Source: Anaerobaca lacustris (GTDB taxonomy: Bacteria > Planctomycetota > Phycisphaerae > Sedimentisphaerales > Anaerobacaceae). From it: a stretch of 64,000 bases of DNA. A program made the position numbers and the translations under genes. The notes below the pieces were generated by a model. That model saw nothing but the letters and a program-made list of their open reading frames with translations, was not told the DNA's origin and searched no databases. The DNA is taken from assembly GCF_030012215.1 (NCBI RefSeq), contig NZ_JASCXX010000023.1, positions 41,180-105,179 on the forward strand, written 5' to 3'. The number at the start of each line of letters is the position of its first letter. The stretch's first letter is position 1. Below are positions 24,133-32,580 of the stretch, piece after piece.

Positions 24133-24173
24133 GGCTCCGGGGACGGCGCTTTCGCTGTCCCCGGAGTCTTTTT
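24133..24173 (+). terminator. Intrinsic terminator upstream of the beta-helix gene
   Basis: The stem CTCCGGGGACGGCG pairs with CGCTGTCCCCGGAG around a short TTTC loop and is followed by TCTTTTT. It ends 28 nt before the next gene. Either it ends the preceding transcript or it is an attenuator in the leader of the beta-helix gene. Confidence 0.8.
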
Positions 24174-24200
24174 GGAGACCCCGAGCCGACGCTGGAATTG

Positions 24201-26798
24201 ATGACTCTTATGAAACCGATCGCACGTGTGCCATACGGAGTTTTGTACGTTCTCATCGCGATCTTCGCGACGGGCGCTGCACGTGCCGACTGGACATACA
24301 CGTATACGGACGACTTTGAGACGAACAAGGCCGAGACGGACAGTTGCCTTCACTCGGTCTTCCGGACAGAAGATGTCACGCCTCTGCCCGGGCCGTACCT
24401 GTATTACCTCTCCGGCAACCAGGGCAGAGGATTGGGCTTCGTCGATGATCAGGACCGGCCGGCCGAACTGGGCTATTGCTTTCCGATCGACCCGACCCAG
24501 AGCCAGCGGGTGGTCAAAGGAACGCTTGAGATCGACGTGTCGTTCCCCAGCAACGCCACCATGTCGCAGTGGGAGCCGGGCTTCTTGTCGTACAGAATCT
24601 CCAGCAACGGCATGACGTGGTCCGATCCGGTCTCGCTGGGTTCCGGGCGTCACAGCCTGCCCGTCTCTTCGCCCGAAGGCACGTGCTACATTACGTTCTC
24701 GGGCGCGCGGGCGGTCATCGACAATCTCAGGGTTTCCCTTCACTCACCCGCGGCCACGATACGTGTCCCCGCCAGTTTCGCGACGATCCAGGCCGCGATC
24801 GATGCCGCCGGCCACGGGGACGTCATCGAGGTCTCGCCGGGAACGTACTCGGGTCCGGGCAATCGCGACATCGACTTTCGAGGCAAAGCCATCACCGTTC
24901 GCAGCACGAACGGCGCCGCCGGCACCATCATCGACTGCGGTCCGACCTCGGCGGCGACGCGGGACGGGCACCGAGGGTTCTACTTCCACTCCGGAGAAGG
25001 ATACGATTCGGTGCTGTCGGGTTTCACCATCCGCACCGGACGCATCTTTGGAACGCAGGTTCCGTCCAGCGCGTCGAACTGGACGCGCAGCGCGAGCCAT
25101 CCGATCGGCGGCGGCATCTATTGCGAGTTCAGCAGTCCCACCATTGCCGATTGTGTCATCGTCGATTGCGGCGCTGAGATCGGCGGCGGGATCGGCATCG
25201 TCGGCGGGGCCCCGACCCTCTCGAACTGCACGATTCGCGACTGCGTCGCCGGTGGGTTCGGGACCACCGCCACCGGCGGTCGAGGCGGCGGCATCGGCCT
25301 GCTCGGACAGTCCGACGCCACGATCGTCAACTGCACGATCGAGGGCAACGCCGCCTACTACGACAGTCTCGGCGGGGGCCTCTACTGCTGGGAGAGCGTT
25401 GCGACCGTTGCCGGGACGCGCATCAGCGGCAACGTCGCCCCGGGCAGCTTGATCGGCGGCGGCGCGTACTGCGGCGGGAGCGGCGCGGATGTCACCTTCC
25501 GGAATTGCGTCTTCTCCACGAACGCAGCCAGCGCCGGGGCCGGCCTTTTCGCCGAGTGGAAGTCGTCGTTCGGGCCGTCGTCGCGCCGCACGAGAGTCAC
25601 AGTGGTTAATTGCACGATTGCCGGCAACCAGCTCTCCGGTGCTTCCGGGTCGTCCGCCGGCGGCATCCAGTCCAGTGGCGTCGATATCCTGGTTCGTTCG
25701 AGCATTGTCTGGGGCAACAGCGGCGCGGCGCTGACGATGGTCGATCCGGTCTTGAGAGATCCGGTCGCCTATTCGAACGTCCAGGGCGGCTATTCCGGCG
25801 AAGGCAATACCAATCAAGACCCGTTGTTTGCGAACGAATGGGGCGAGGACTATCGCCTGCAATCCCAGTACGGCCGGTACAATCCGACAAGTCGTGCGTG
25901 GGTCAGCGACGGCCGGCAAAGCCCTTGCATCGATGCAGGCGATCCGTCCGAGTCCGTCGGCGACGAGCCGCTTCCGAATGGCGGGCGGATCAACATGGGC
26001 GCCTACGGCGGGACCCGGCAGGCCAGCAAGAGCCCCGAGTACGCCGTCTATCACGTCGACGGGGCCACCGGCCGCGACTGGAACAACGGATTGAGCCGGA
26101 CCTACGCCTTCAGGACCATACAGGCGGCCGTCAATGCGGCAAGAAATGGGGACACGGTCCTCGTCTGGCCCGGCGTCTACACGCTCAGTCCCGCCGAGGA
26201 GGTGACTTTCAACAGGAAGGCCATCACCGTTCAAAGCGCCGCCGATGCCGCCGTCATTGTCGCGACCAAGGGATATGCCTTCTCGTTCTGGGGGGCCGAG
26301 AGTTCTCGAAGCGTGGTGGCCAATTTCGTGATCACTGGAAGCGGCCAGGGCGCGATCTTCTGCGACCAGGGGGCCTCGCCCACGCTGAGAAATCTGACCA
26401 TCGTTCGAAACGACCACGGCATCGCCGCCTATGGCGGCGCCGATCCGGATATCGTCAATTGTATCCTGTGGGAGAACAGCACGGGAGACCTGTTCGGGTG
26501 CAAGGCACGCTACAGTTGTGTGCAGCAGGGCACCGGCGACAAGAATGCGGGCAACATCAGCGTCGATCCGCTGTTCGCCGACTTGGACAACGGCGATTTC
26601 CACCTGAAGTCCCGATACGGACGGTACGTCGCGGAGTGGGACGAATGGGTGACCGACTCGGTATTGAGCCCCTGCATCGACGCCGGGGATCCCGACCACT
26701 CTCCGCGGGCCGAACGCACGCCGAACGGCAACCGGATCAACATGGGAGCCTACGGCGGAACGCCCTATGCCAGCCTCAGCGGGTGGCCTCCCTTTTAG
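24201..26798 (+). CDS. Secreted right-handed beta-helix surface protein
   Basis: The 865-residue exported protein has a signal peptide (IARVPYGVLYVLIAIFATGAARA) and an N-terminal beta-sandwich of about 150 residues. Two parallel beta-helix regions then follow, each opened by IQAAI/VNAA-x-GD-x-x-x-V-x-PG-x-Y and rich in NCTI-x-x-N coils. Each helix ends with a matching block of about 60 residues: YGRY, SPCIDAGDP and NG-x-RINMGAYGGT. This architecture is typical of planctomycete surface or polysaccharide-binding proteins; enzymatic activity is not evident. I chose ATG 24201 over TTG 24198; ATG 24210 is also possible. Confidence 0.85.
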   Translation: MTLMKPIARVPYGVLYVLIAIFATGAARADWTYTYTDDFETNKAETDSCLHSVFRTEDVTPLPGPYLYYLSGNQGRGLGFVDDQDRPAELGYCFPIDPTQSQRVVKGTLEIDVSFPSNATMSQWEPGFLSYRISSNGMTWSDPVSLGSGRHSLPVSSPEGTCYITFSGARAVIDNLRVSLHSPAATIRVPASFATIQAAIDAAGHGDVIEVSPGTYSGPGNRDIDFRGKAITVRSTNGAAGTIIDCGPTSAATRDGHRGFYFHSGEGYDSVLSGFTIRTGRIFGTQVPSSASNWTRSASHPIGGGIYCEFSSPTIADCVIVDCGAEIGGGIGIVGGAPTLSNCTIRDCVAGGFGTTATGGRGGGIGLLGQSDATIVNCTIEGNAAYYDSLGGGLYCWESVATVAGTRISGNVAPGSLIGGGAYCGGSGADVTFRNCVFSTNAASAGAGLFAEWKSSFGPSSRRTRVTVVNCTIAGNQLSGASGSSAGGIQSSGVDILVRSSIVWGNSGAALTMVDPVLRDPVAYSNVQGGYSGEGNTNQDPLFANEWGEDYRLQSQYGRYNPTSRAWVSDGRQSPCIDAGDPSESVGDEPLPNGGRINMGAYGGTRQASKSPEYAVYHVDGATGRDWNNGLSRTYAFRTIQAAVNAARNGDTVLVWPGVYTLSPAEEVTFNRKAITVQSAADAAVIVATKGYAFSFWGAESSRSVVANFVITGSGQGAIFCDQGASPTLRNLTIVRNDHGIAAYGGADPDIVNCILWENSTGDLFGCKARYSCVQQGTGDKNAGNISVDPLFADLDNGDFHLKSRYGRYVAEWDEWVTDSVLSPCIDAGDPDHSPRAERTPNGNRINMGAYGGTPYASLSGWPPF

Positions 26799-27192
26799 TG
26801 ACTTGGTGTGCGGCGGCCTCGCCGCAGCAACGTATGGAAACGTTACAGACACAAGAACGATCATGGCTTCGGATTGTCGCGGGGTGATTGTCTTCGGTCA
26901 GGAGCAGCTCGGGCGCGCCTGCGAGTTCGAGCGAGGTGGTGAGAATCCGAGCGGCCGGTGTCGATGCCGGCGAGGGTCGATGGAGAGCAGTGCAAGGCTG
27001 CCAGTGCCGATTCGGGGTCTTACATCTGCTCTCCTTCGACCGCTTTGTGGCGCGATGTTTGCCTGTTTGACAGGGCCGTATCGATGCGCAGGCACAAGAT
27101 ATAGGATTGCTCTGCTTTGCCGGTACAATATGTAGGTTCTGCAAAAAATGTCGCACGTTTGCTCAAATCGCGCCGTAGAACGTCTATTACGC
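26799..27192. other. Intergenic region, AT-rich towards its end
   Basis: No gene is supported here. A small hairpin (TGCGGCG-GCCT-CGCCGCA, 26809-26826) follows the beta-helix gene but lacks a T-tract. The last 100 nt turn AT-rich and lead into the promoter at 27193. Confidence 0.45.
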
Positions 27193-27221
27193 TTGTAAAG
27201 GGTGTAGTGGGGTCTTATAAT
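27193..27221 (+). promoter_or_regulatory. Sigma-70-type promoter of the pseudopilin gene
   Basis: TTGTAA (27193-27198, 4 of 6 to consensus) and TATAAT (27216-27221, perfect) are separated by exactly 17 nt. The expected transcript start is near 27228, upstream of the pseudopilin frame. Confidence 0.65.
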
Positions 27222-27295
27222 AGGCAATCGGGCAGGTATGTAGAAAAATTGCCCAGAATCCGGAGGGTCCTGAGATCAACAGGAGATGCCGTGAC

Positions 27296-28168
27296 ATCTC
27301 TGTAGGAGCCGGTAAGGCCAGGGCATTTACGCTGGTGGAGATGATCGTGGTCATCTCCATCATCTCGGTGCTGATGGCCATTCTCGTCCCGGCGGTCAAT
27401 CTCGTGAGGCGGCAGGCTCGCGCGTTCCTTGGAATGTACAACCAGAGAGAGATCAGCAATGCGCTCAATCTCTTCTCGATGGACAACAACGACCGCTACC
27501 CCCAGTCGGTGGCGACGGTCGGAACCGGCGACGAATGGAGCTGGTCGGATCCCACGAAGATGGTTGGTATCACGGAACGAAGTCCGCAGCTCCACCGCTC
27601 GATGAGCGCCTATCTCGCCGACTACATCTCCGATGCCAAGACAATGTTCTGCCCCAGCGCCCCCCAGCGGTACAAGTATCTCCAGGAAGCCTGGGATGCG
27701 GGCAACGCGTGGGACAATCCGGAGACGTCCCGCCGGACCGATCCTCTCAGCGGCACGTACTGTTTCTACTGGAACTACATCGGTTATCTCTCCGAGTCGA
27801 AAACGCTGTTCCGTGGCCCGACCGGCCCGGCCAGCATGGGCCGCTACAACCAACTCCTTGTCACCGATTACTTCGGCTACGACCACTGGCGCAGTCCCGG
27901 TGCGTTCGGCAGTTGCGAGAGACTCAAGGGGGCCGAGGTTGTGGATGAGACGCAGTTGCTCTCATCGTACTGGGCCGTCGGGGGCGATCCCGATTGGGCT
28001 ATGCCCGAGGTCAAGCTCCGTGCCGCCTATACGGACGGCCACGTCGAAACCTACTCGTCGTCGGATGTGGTGCCGATGAAGATCTCTGCGACCCCCGAGG
28101 GCGCCCCGCCCTATCCGGACGGCTCGGCGGGCGGAACGTTCTTCGTCCCGAAGAGCATCCTTCCTTGA
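27296..28168 (+). CDS. Pseudopilin-like protein with an unusual or broken start
   Basis: The N-terminus reads KARAFTLVEMIVVISIISVLMAILVPA, a class III prepilin helix with Glu at +5, though Ala replaces Gly before the cleavage point. The C-terminal AYTDGHVETYSS recalls the H-x9-DG family of planctomycete pseudopilins. Between the in-frame stop at 27221 and GTG 27335, which lies within the helix and is too late, there is no ATG, GTG or TTG. Candidates are ATC 27296 (10 nt after AGGAG) or ATG 27286, which would join the frame only if one C of CC at 27289-27290 were removed. The start given is the ATC. It may be a non-standard start, a frameshifted gene or a sequencing error. Confidence 0.7.
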   Translation: MSVGAGKARAFTLVEMIVVISIISVLMAILVPAVNLVRRQARAFLGMYNQREISNALNLFSMDNNDRYPQSVATVGTGDEWSWSDPTKMVGITERSPQLHRSMSAYLADYISDAKTMFCPSAPQRYKYLQEAWDAGNAWDNPETSRRTDPLSGTYCFYWNYIGYLSESKTLFRGPTGPASMGRYNQLLVTDYFGYDHWRSPGAFGSCERLKGAEVVDETQLLSSYWAVGGDPDWAMPEVKLRAAYTDGHVETYSSSDVVPMKISATPEGAPPYPDGSAGGTFFVPKSILP

Positions 28169-28328
28169 GTCCTGCGGGACTGCGTCCTGCGGACGGATGG
28201 ATTTAGGGCAATTCTCACAGAACGCTCATCCATTCCTAATGGCTTTCTCCTACGATCACGTCCGACCATCGTCTGCGAAGCGTTTTCCACGTTCTTCGCC
28301 CGACGCGACAACCATTTAGGATGCCGCC

Positions 28329-28862
28329 ATGATGAAGACCGACGACATCTGCAGGTCCCGCGGATCGTCTGCCGCCTTGGAAGCGGAATACGCTCCGCTG
28401 CTGATTACATTTGTTCTGTCGCGGGAAGACGGTGCTCGGCGCGTGCGATGCCGCGGGTGTCGCGAGATTCTGCCCCCATCGAGCTCGACGCCGGAGCACA
28501 TCAGGGGGACGATCGAGCTGGACGGACAGCCGGTCCCGATTGTCGATGCCAACGTCTGGGTCCATGCGGAGCAGACCCGGATCGATCCCGATACGTGCAT
28601 TCTGACCGCCGACCACCGATGGAACTCGAAGCGGTTTCGCGGCGGCGTTCTTATTCCCGATATCGAGCAGGTGATGCAGCTTGCTGCGGGAAGCTTCGAT
28701 TCCACCGGTCGGGCCGAAGCGGGCGTGAATATGCGTCTGCTGCTGGCGATGGACGAGGACTGTCCTACCGATCTGGTCGATGCGTGTCAGTGGCCGGAGC
28801 GTTGCAGCGACGAATGGTTGCAGCTTCTCGGCCACACCTTTTGCCGCGGAGTCTATGCATAG
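28329..28862 (+). CDS. CheW-like domain protein
   Basis: The 177-residue cytoplasmic protein has no membrane helix. The order of blocks resembles a CheW fold: REILPPSSSTPEHIRGTIEL, then DGQPVPIVDANVWV, CILTADH and GVLIPDIEQVMQL, as in the adaptor that links receptors to the CheA kinase. The match is from pattern only and weak. AGGA lies 8 nt before the ATG. It is adjacent to a STAS protein on the other strand, which supports a signalling role. Confidence 0.55.
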   Translation: MMKTDDICRSRGSSAALEAEYAPLLITFVLSREDGARRVRCRGCREILPPSSSTPEHIRGTIELDGQPVPIVDANVWVHAEQTRIDPDTCILTADHRWNSKRFRGGVLIPDIEQVMQLAAGSFDSTGRAEAGVNMRLLLAMDEDCPTDLVDACQWPERCSDEWLQLLGHTFCRGVYA

Positions 28863-28891
28863 ATGATACCCGGACGGACCGGGGCCTGGCG

Positions 28892-29218
28892 TCACGCGAT
28901 GTCGAAGACCTTGGTCAGTTGGGTGATCTCGAAGACCTTCCGGATCTTGGGGTCGAGGTTGAACAATTGCAGGTGGCCTCCGTTGTCGATCACCCGCTTG
29001 TGGACCTTCACCAACAATCCCAGGAAGGCTGACGACATGAAGCGGACGTTCTCGAAGTTCAGAACGAGCTTCTTGTGCAGGTTCTCCTTGATCACCGGAC
29101 GCAGGGCCTGCTCGAGCTTCTTGATCTGCTGTTCGTCGAGAATATTCTCATCTCCGAAGGTCACGATGCTGACCTCGGTCCCGTATTCGACTTTGATCTT
29201 CGGTTCTGTGGATTCCAT
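28892..29218 (-). CDS. STAS-domain anti-sigma factor antagonist
   Basis: A single STAS domain of 108 residues (SpoIIAA-like). KKLVLNFENVRFMSSAFLGLLVKVHKRV contains the motif D/N-x-x-x-x-x-SSAFLGLL, where the serine (MSSAF) is the residue phosphorylated by an anti-sigma kinase. The protein should release a sigma factor or regulator from an anti-sigma kinase in a partner switch. No kinase or phosphatase gene lies beside it. ATG 29218 was chosen because upstream in-frame sequence belongs to the next gene in another frame. Confidence 0.9.
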   Translation of the reverse strand: MESTEPKIKVEYGTEVSIVTFGDENILDEQQIKKLEQALRPVIKENLHKKLVLNFENVRFMSSAFLGLLVKVHKRVIDNGGHLQLFNLDPKIRKVFEITQLTKVFDIA

Positions 29219-29379
29219 GGATACCTCAGTGCTGAGTCCTGTTCTGCGGGAGCCGGGAAACCATCCGACTCCTCGCTGCCGTATGGGCTGTATTGTAGCC
29301 ATCGGGGCCGTCTTGGCGAGCAAAAAACCACAGAAACTCACCGCCGGGCTCCTGGATCGTCCCGTCCCGGAGGACTCGC

Positions 29380-30252
29380 CTACGCCGGCCCGGATTCGAC
29401 CAGGGCGCCGAGGATGGAGATTCCGTTGAACATCGCGTGCATGAAGACGGGCCGAAAGAGCGATCCACTCTTCTCGTAGGCATAGCCAAGTCCGATCGAC
29501 AGCGCGAACAGCGCCGGCCAGTGCGCCATGTCTTTGTGGATCGCGGCGAACAGGACCGACGTCAGGCCGATGGCCAGCCACGGCCGGCCCAGATACGAGC
29601 GGACCATCGACTGGAACAGGCCCCGGAAGATCGTCTCCTCCACGAGCGGGGCGACCACCACCGCCAGGAAGACCAACAGCACCGTCAGAGTGATATTCGA
29701 ATGCTGCGTCATCATCTCGAGGGCCTCGTGCTGCGGTATCTGGAAGTCGCGGCCGGAGAGTCGCTGGCTGACCCATTGCCCGATCCGCATGGTGGCGACA
29801 AACATCGCCAGCACCAGAGGCCAGACTGCCAGGAGATGGACGAACGCCGCCACCAGGTCCTTGGGGACCGTCCGGATTCGGAGGCCGAAACCCTTCAGGC
29901 CCCGTGCGAAGTGGAACGAAGCCAGAGGAAGAACCAGACCGAAGACCGTCAGGAGTGCGACGACGCAAAAGACCAACTGATCCTGGAAGATCCTCTGGAG
30001 GCCATCGACCGGGCGGACGAACGAGACGACCAGCGACTGGACAACAAACGTGCCCAGCAGCCACAGGAAGAAGGGGATGAAGGGCACATGAGGCAGCATA
30101 TTGTTGCGGCGGGCCGGGCAATGGGTCAAAGACTTGCGTCCCAGTGAGGTTCGAGCCAGCCAGACGGAGAAGACGCCGATGCCGATCAGAGTGGAGACGT
30201 GGTCGATGGTGACCGATTCCGTCAGTTGCTTGAACGTCTCAGGAGCCGTCAT
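29380..30252 (-). CDS. CPBP family intramembrane metalloprotease
   Basis: A 290-residue polytopic membrane protein with about seven hydrophobic segments. The catalytic motifs of CPBP (Abi/CAAX-type) proteases are present: EETIFRG (205-211), SVLFAAIH (His 239) and HAMFN (His 272). Such proteins cleave within the membrane or act in prenyl-protein-like processing; the substrate is unknown. ATG 30252 follows a short AGAGG. It precedes the STAS gene on the same strand by about 160 nt. Confidence 0.9.
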   Translation of the reverse strand: MTAPETFKQLTESVTIDHVSTLIGIGVFSVWLARTSLGRKSLTHCPARRNNMLPHVPFIPFFLWLLGTFVVQSLVVSFVRPVDGLQRIFQDQLVFCVVALLTVFGLVLPLASFHFARGLKGFGLRIRTVPKDLVAAFVHLLAVWPLVLAMFVATMRIGQWVSQRLSGRDFQIPQHEALEMMTQHSNITLTVLLVFLAVVVAPLVEETIFRGLFQSMVRSYLGRPWLAIGLTSVLFAAIHKDMAHWPALFALSIGLGYAYEKSGSLFRPVFMHAMFNGISILGALVESGPA

Positions 30253-30393
30253 GGACCTCTGTTTTCGCAGAACACCTCGGGGCAATCCCCAAGTGGGTTG
30301 AAAACCGCAACCCGTTGCACTACACTACGCCGATGGGGTCCGGATCGTGCGAAGTATGGCAGAGACGGCCCGCGTTATCAAGGGAAATAGACC

Positions 30394-31671
30394 ATGGATG
30401 TATTTCGGATTGAAGGACCGGTCCGTCTCTCGGGTCGGGTCGCCGTAAACGGCTCGAAGAACGCTGCCCTGCCGATCATGGCGGCGGCCATCCTGGCCGA
30501 GGGGCGATCCTCGTTGGCGGGCGTTCCGAGGCTGTCCGACGTGAGGGTGTTCGGGGATCTGCTGCAAACGCTGGGTTGCCGTGTGGAGCGAGACGCCGAT
30601 GGCCGTCTGGAAATCGACGCGACGGTGATCGACAACCCGGTAGGTGACTATGAAATCGTTCGGAAGATGCGGGCGAGCGTGTGCATTCTGGGCCCGCTGT
30701 TGGCCCGTTATGGCCGGGCGGAGGTCTCAATGCCCGGCGGCTGCGCCATCGGCGACCGCCCCATCAACCTGCACGTGCGAGGCCTGCAAGAACTCGGTGC
30801 CACGATTCATCTCAAGAACGGATATGTCATCGCCGAGGCCCCCGACGGATTGAGAGGCGCCAGCATCTTCCTGGGCGGCTCGTTCGGCTCGACCGTTCTC
30901 GGTACAGCCAACATCATGATGGCCGCGACCCTGGCCAAGGGCCGCACCGTCATCGAGTCGGCCGCGTGCGAGCCGGAGATCAGCGACCTGGCCAACTGCC
31001 TCAACGAAATGGGCGCCCGGATCAGCGGGATCGGGTCGCCGCGACTGGCCATCGAGGGAGTGCCGCGCCTGCACCCGGTACGGTACGAGGTGATCCCCGA
31101 CCGCATCGAGGCCGGCACGTTCATGGTTGCCGCCGCCATCACGCGGGGCGAGTTGAAGCTCGTCAACTGCCGCCTCGACGACATGATGGCCGTTGTGGAC
31201 AAGCTTCGCAGCGTCGGCGTCGCCGTCGAGCCGGATGAAAGCGGCTGCACCGTTGCCGGTGCCGAGCACATCAGGCCCACCGATGTGACCACGCAGCCCT
31301 ATCCGGGTTTCCCGACGGACTTGCAGGCCCAGCTTATGGCGTTGCTGGCCCTGGCCGAGGGCAACAGCGTGGTCATCGAGAAGATCTTTCCCGACCGCTT
31401 CATGCACGTGGCCGAGCTGAACCGAATGGCCGCCGATCTGCGGAAAGAGGGCCCGGCCGTGATCGTCGCGGGGGTGAAGAACCTGGTGGCCGCTCCCGTG
31501 ATGGCGTCCGACCTGCGGGCTTCGGCGGCGCTGGTCCTGGCGGGCATGGCGGCCGAAGGAACGACCATCATCAATCGCGTTTACCACATCGACCGGGGAT
31601 ACGAGCGAATCGAAGAGCGGCTCAATCCACTCGGCGCGAAGATCTATCGCGAAGACACCCCGGCTCCATGA
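30394..31671 (+). CDS. murA: UDP-N-acetylglucosamine 1-carboxyvinyltransferase
   Basis: MurA transfers enolpyruvate from PEP to UDP-GlcNAc, the first committed step of peptidoglycan synthesis. The 425 residues match the family along the length. SKN at 21-23 binds the substrate, MPGGCAIGDRPINLH carries the catalytic Cys (117, the residue fosfomycin modifies), and GTFMVAAAITRGE, PGFPTDLQAQ and DLRASAALVLAGMAA are all present. With Cys present, the enzyme should be fosfomycin-sensitive. The murE-F-mraY cluster lies about 14.5 kb away. Confidence 0.97.
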   Translation: MDVFRIEGPVRLSGRVAVNGSKNAALPIMAAAILAEGRSSLAGVPRLSDVRVFGDLLQTLGCRVERDADGRLEIDATVIDNPVGDYEIVRKMRASVCILGPLLARYGRAEVSMPGGCAIGDRPINLHVRGLQELGATIHLKNGYVIAEAPDGLRGASIFLGGSFGSTVLGTANIMMAATLAKGRTVIESAACEPEISDLANCLNEMGARISGIGSPRLAIEGVPRLHPVRYEVIPDRIEAGTFMVAAAITRGELKLVNCRLDDMMAVVDKLRSVGVAVEPDESGCTVAGAEHIRPTDVTTQPYPGFPTDLQAQLMALLALAEGNSVVIEKIFPDRFMHVAELNRMAADLRKEGPAVIVAGVKNLVAAPVMASDLRASAALVLAGMAAEGTTIINRVYHIDRGYERIEERLNPLGAKIYREDTPAP

Positions 31672-31725
31672 ATTAGGAAACGTTTAGCGCATTGGGTTTC
31701 GCCGATCTTCTCTGAGAGAGTCTCC

Positions 31726-32532
31726 ATGCGTAAGCCGTTCAAGTCCGTCGTCCTGGTTCTCGTGGTGGTTGTCTTCGCGGCCATCGTCGGCATCGACTTC
31801 CTTGCCGACAGTGCCGTGCGGACGGCGATTCGTCGTGCCGGCACCAGGGCTCTTAAGGTCCCCGTGGACGTCGAGAAGGCCAGGCTGTCGATCTTCGGCG
31901 GGACGTTGGGCCTGGAGTCGCTCACGGTGGCCAGTCCGCCCGGCTATGACCAGACGACGCTGCTCGATCTGAGCCGGGGCGCCATCGAGGTCGACACGAG
32001 ATCGCTGCTGAGCGACGAGGTGCGCATCCGGGACGTTCGGCTCGACGGGATGACCGTCTTTGTCGAGCAGAAGGGCCTCGACAACAACCTGCATGAGGTC
32101 ATCAGGTCGCTGCCCCGAGACGAACGGGCATCCGGGAAGAAGCTGGTCATCGACCATCTGGAGATCACAAACGTCACGGTGAACGTCAAGCTGCTTTCCG
32201 TCCCGGGACAACCCGACACGGTGGCGTTCAAGCTCGCCCCGATTCGAATGACCGATCTCGGACGCAACGAGCGACTGGACGTCGCGACCCTCACCAGCAG
32301 GGTTCTCCTGGCGGTGGCGCTGGGCATTGCCGAGCAGGGGGGCGGCGTCCTGCCCAAGGAGATGGTCTCCGGGCTCAGCGGCGTGCTGGACAAGGCCATC
32401 GACCTCGGCCGCATCATCTTCGGCGGCGGTCAGGACGGCGCGTCGAGTCTCCAGAAAGGCGCCGGGGAGATCGGCCGGGGGATCACCGAAGGACTCAAAG
32501 GCATCGTCAAGCCGAAGGGCCAGGAAGAGTAG
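31726..32532 (+). CDS. AsmA-like membrane-anchored protein
   Basis: A hydrophobic N-terminal anchor (VVLVLVVVVFAAIVGIDFLA) precedes a domain with the AsmA/DUF748-type opening: DSAVRTAIRRAGTRALKVPVDVEKARLSIFGGTLGLESLTV and later VRIRDVRLDGMTVFVEQKG. AsmA-family proteins line or bridge the envelope and are linked to lipid transport. At 268 residues this is one of the short forms. The C-terminus is Gly-rich with no second helix. It lies 54 nt after murA and may be cotranscribed. Confidence 0.65.
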   Translation: MRKPFKSVVLVLVVVVFAAIVGIDFLADSAVRTAIRRAGTRALKVPVDVEKARLSIFGGTLGLESLTVASPPGYDQTTLLDLSRGAIEVDTRSLLSDEVRIRDVRLDGMTVFVEQKGLDNNLHEVIRSLPRDERASGKKLVIDHLEITNVTVNVKLLSVPGQPDTVAFKLAPIRMTDLGRNERLDVATLTSRVLLAVALGIAEQGGGVLPKEMVSGLSGVLDKAIDLGRIIFGGGQDGASSLQKGAGEIGRGITEGLKGIVKPKGQEE

Positions 32533-32580
32533 TCGTTCGTCATGTGGACAACCGGGAACTCTTATCGAGGGAGTGCTGTC

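Noticed and set aside
23614..24201. A 195-codon plus-strand frame before the beta-helix gene
   Set aside because: No homology or motif, and it runs through the strong terminator at 24133-24173.
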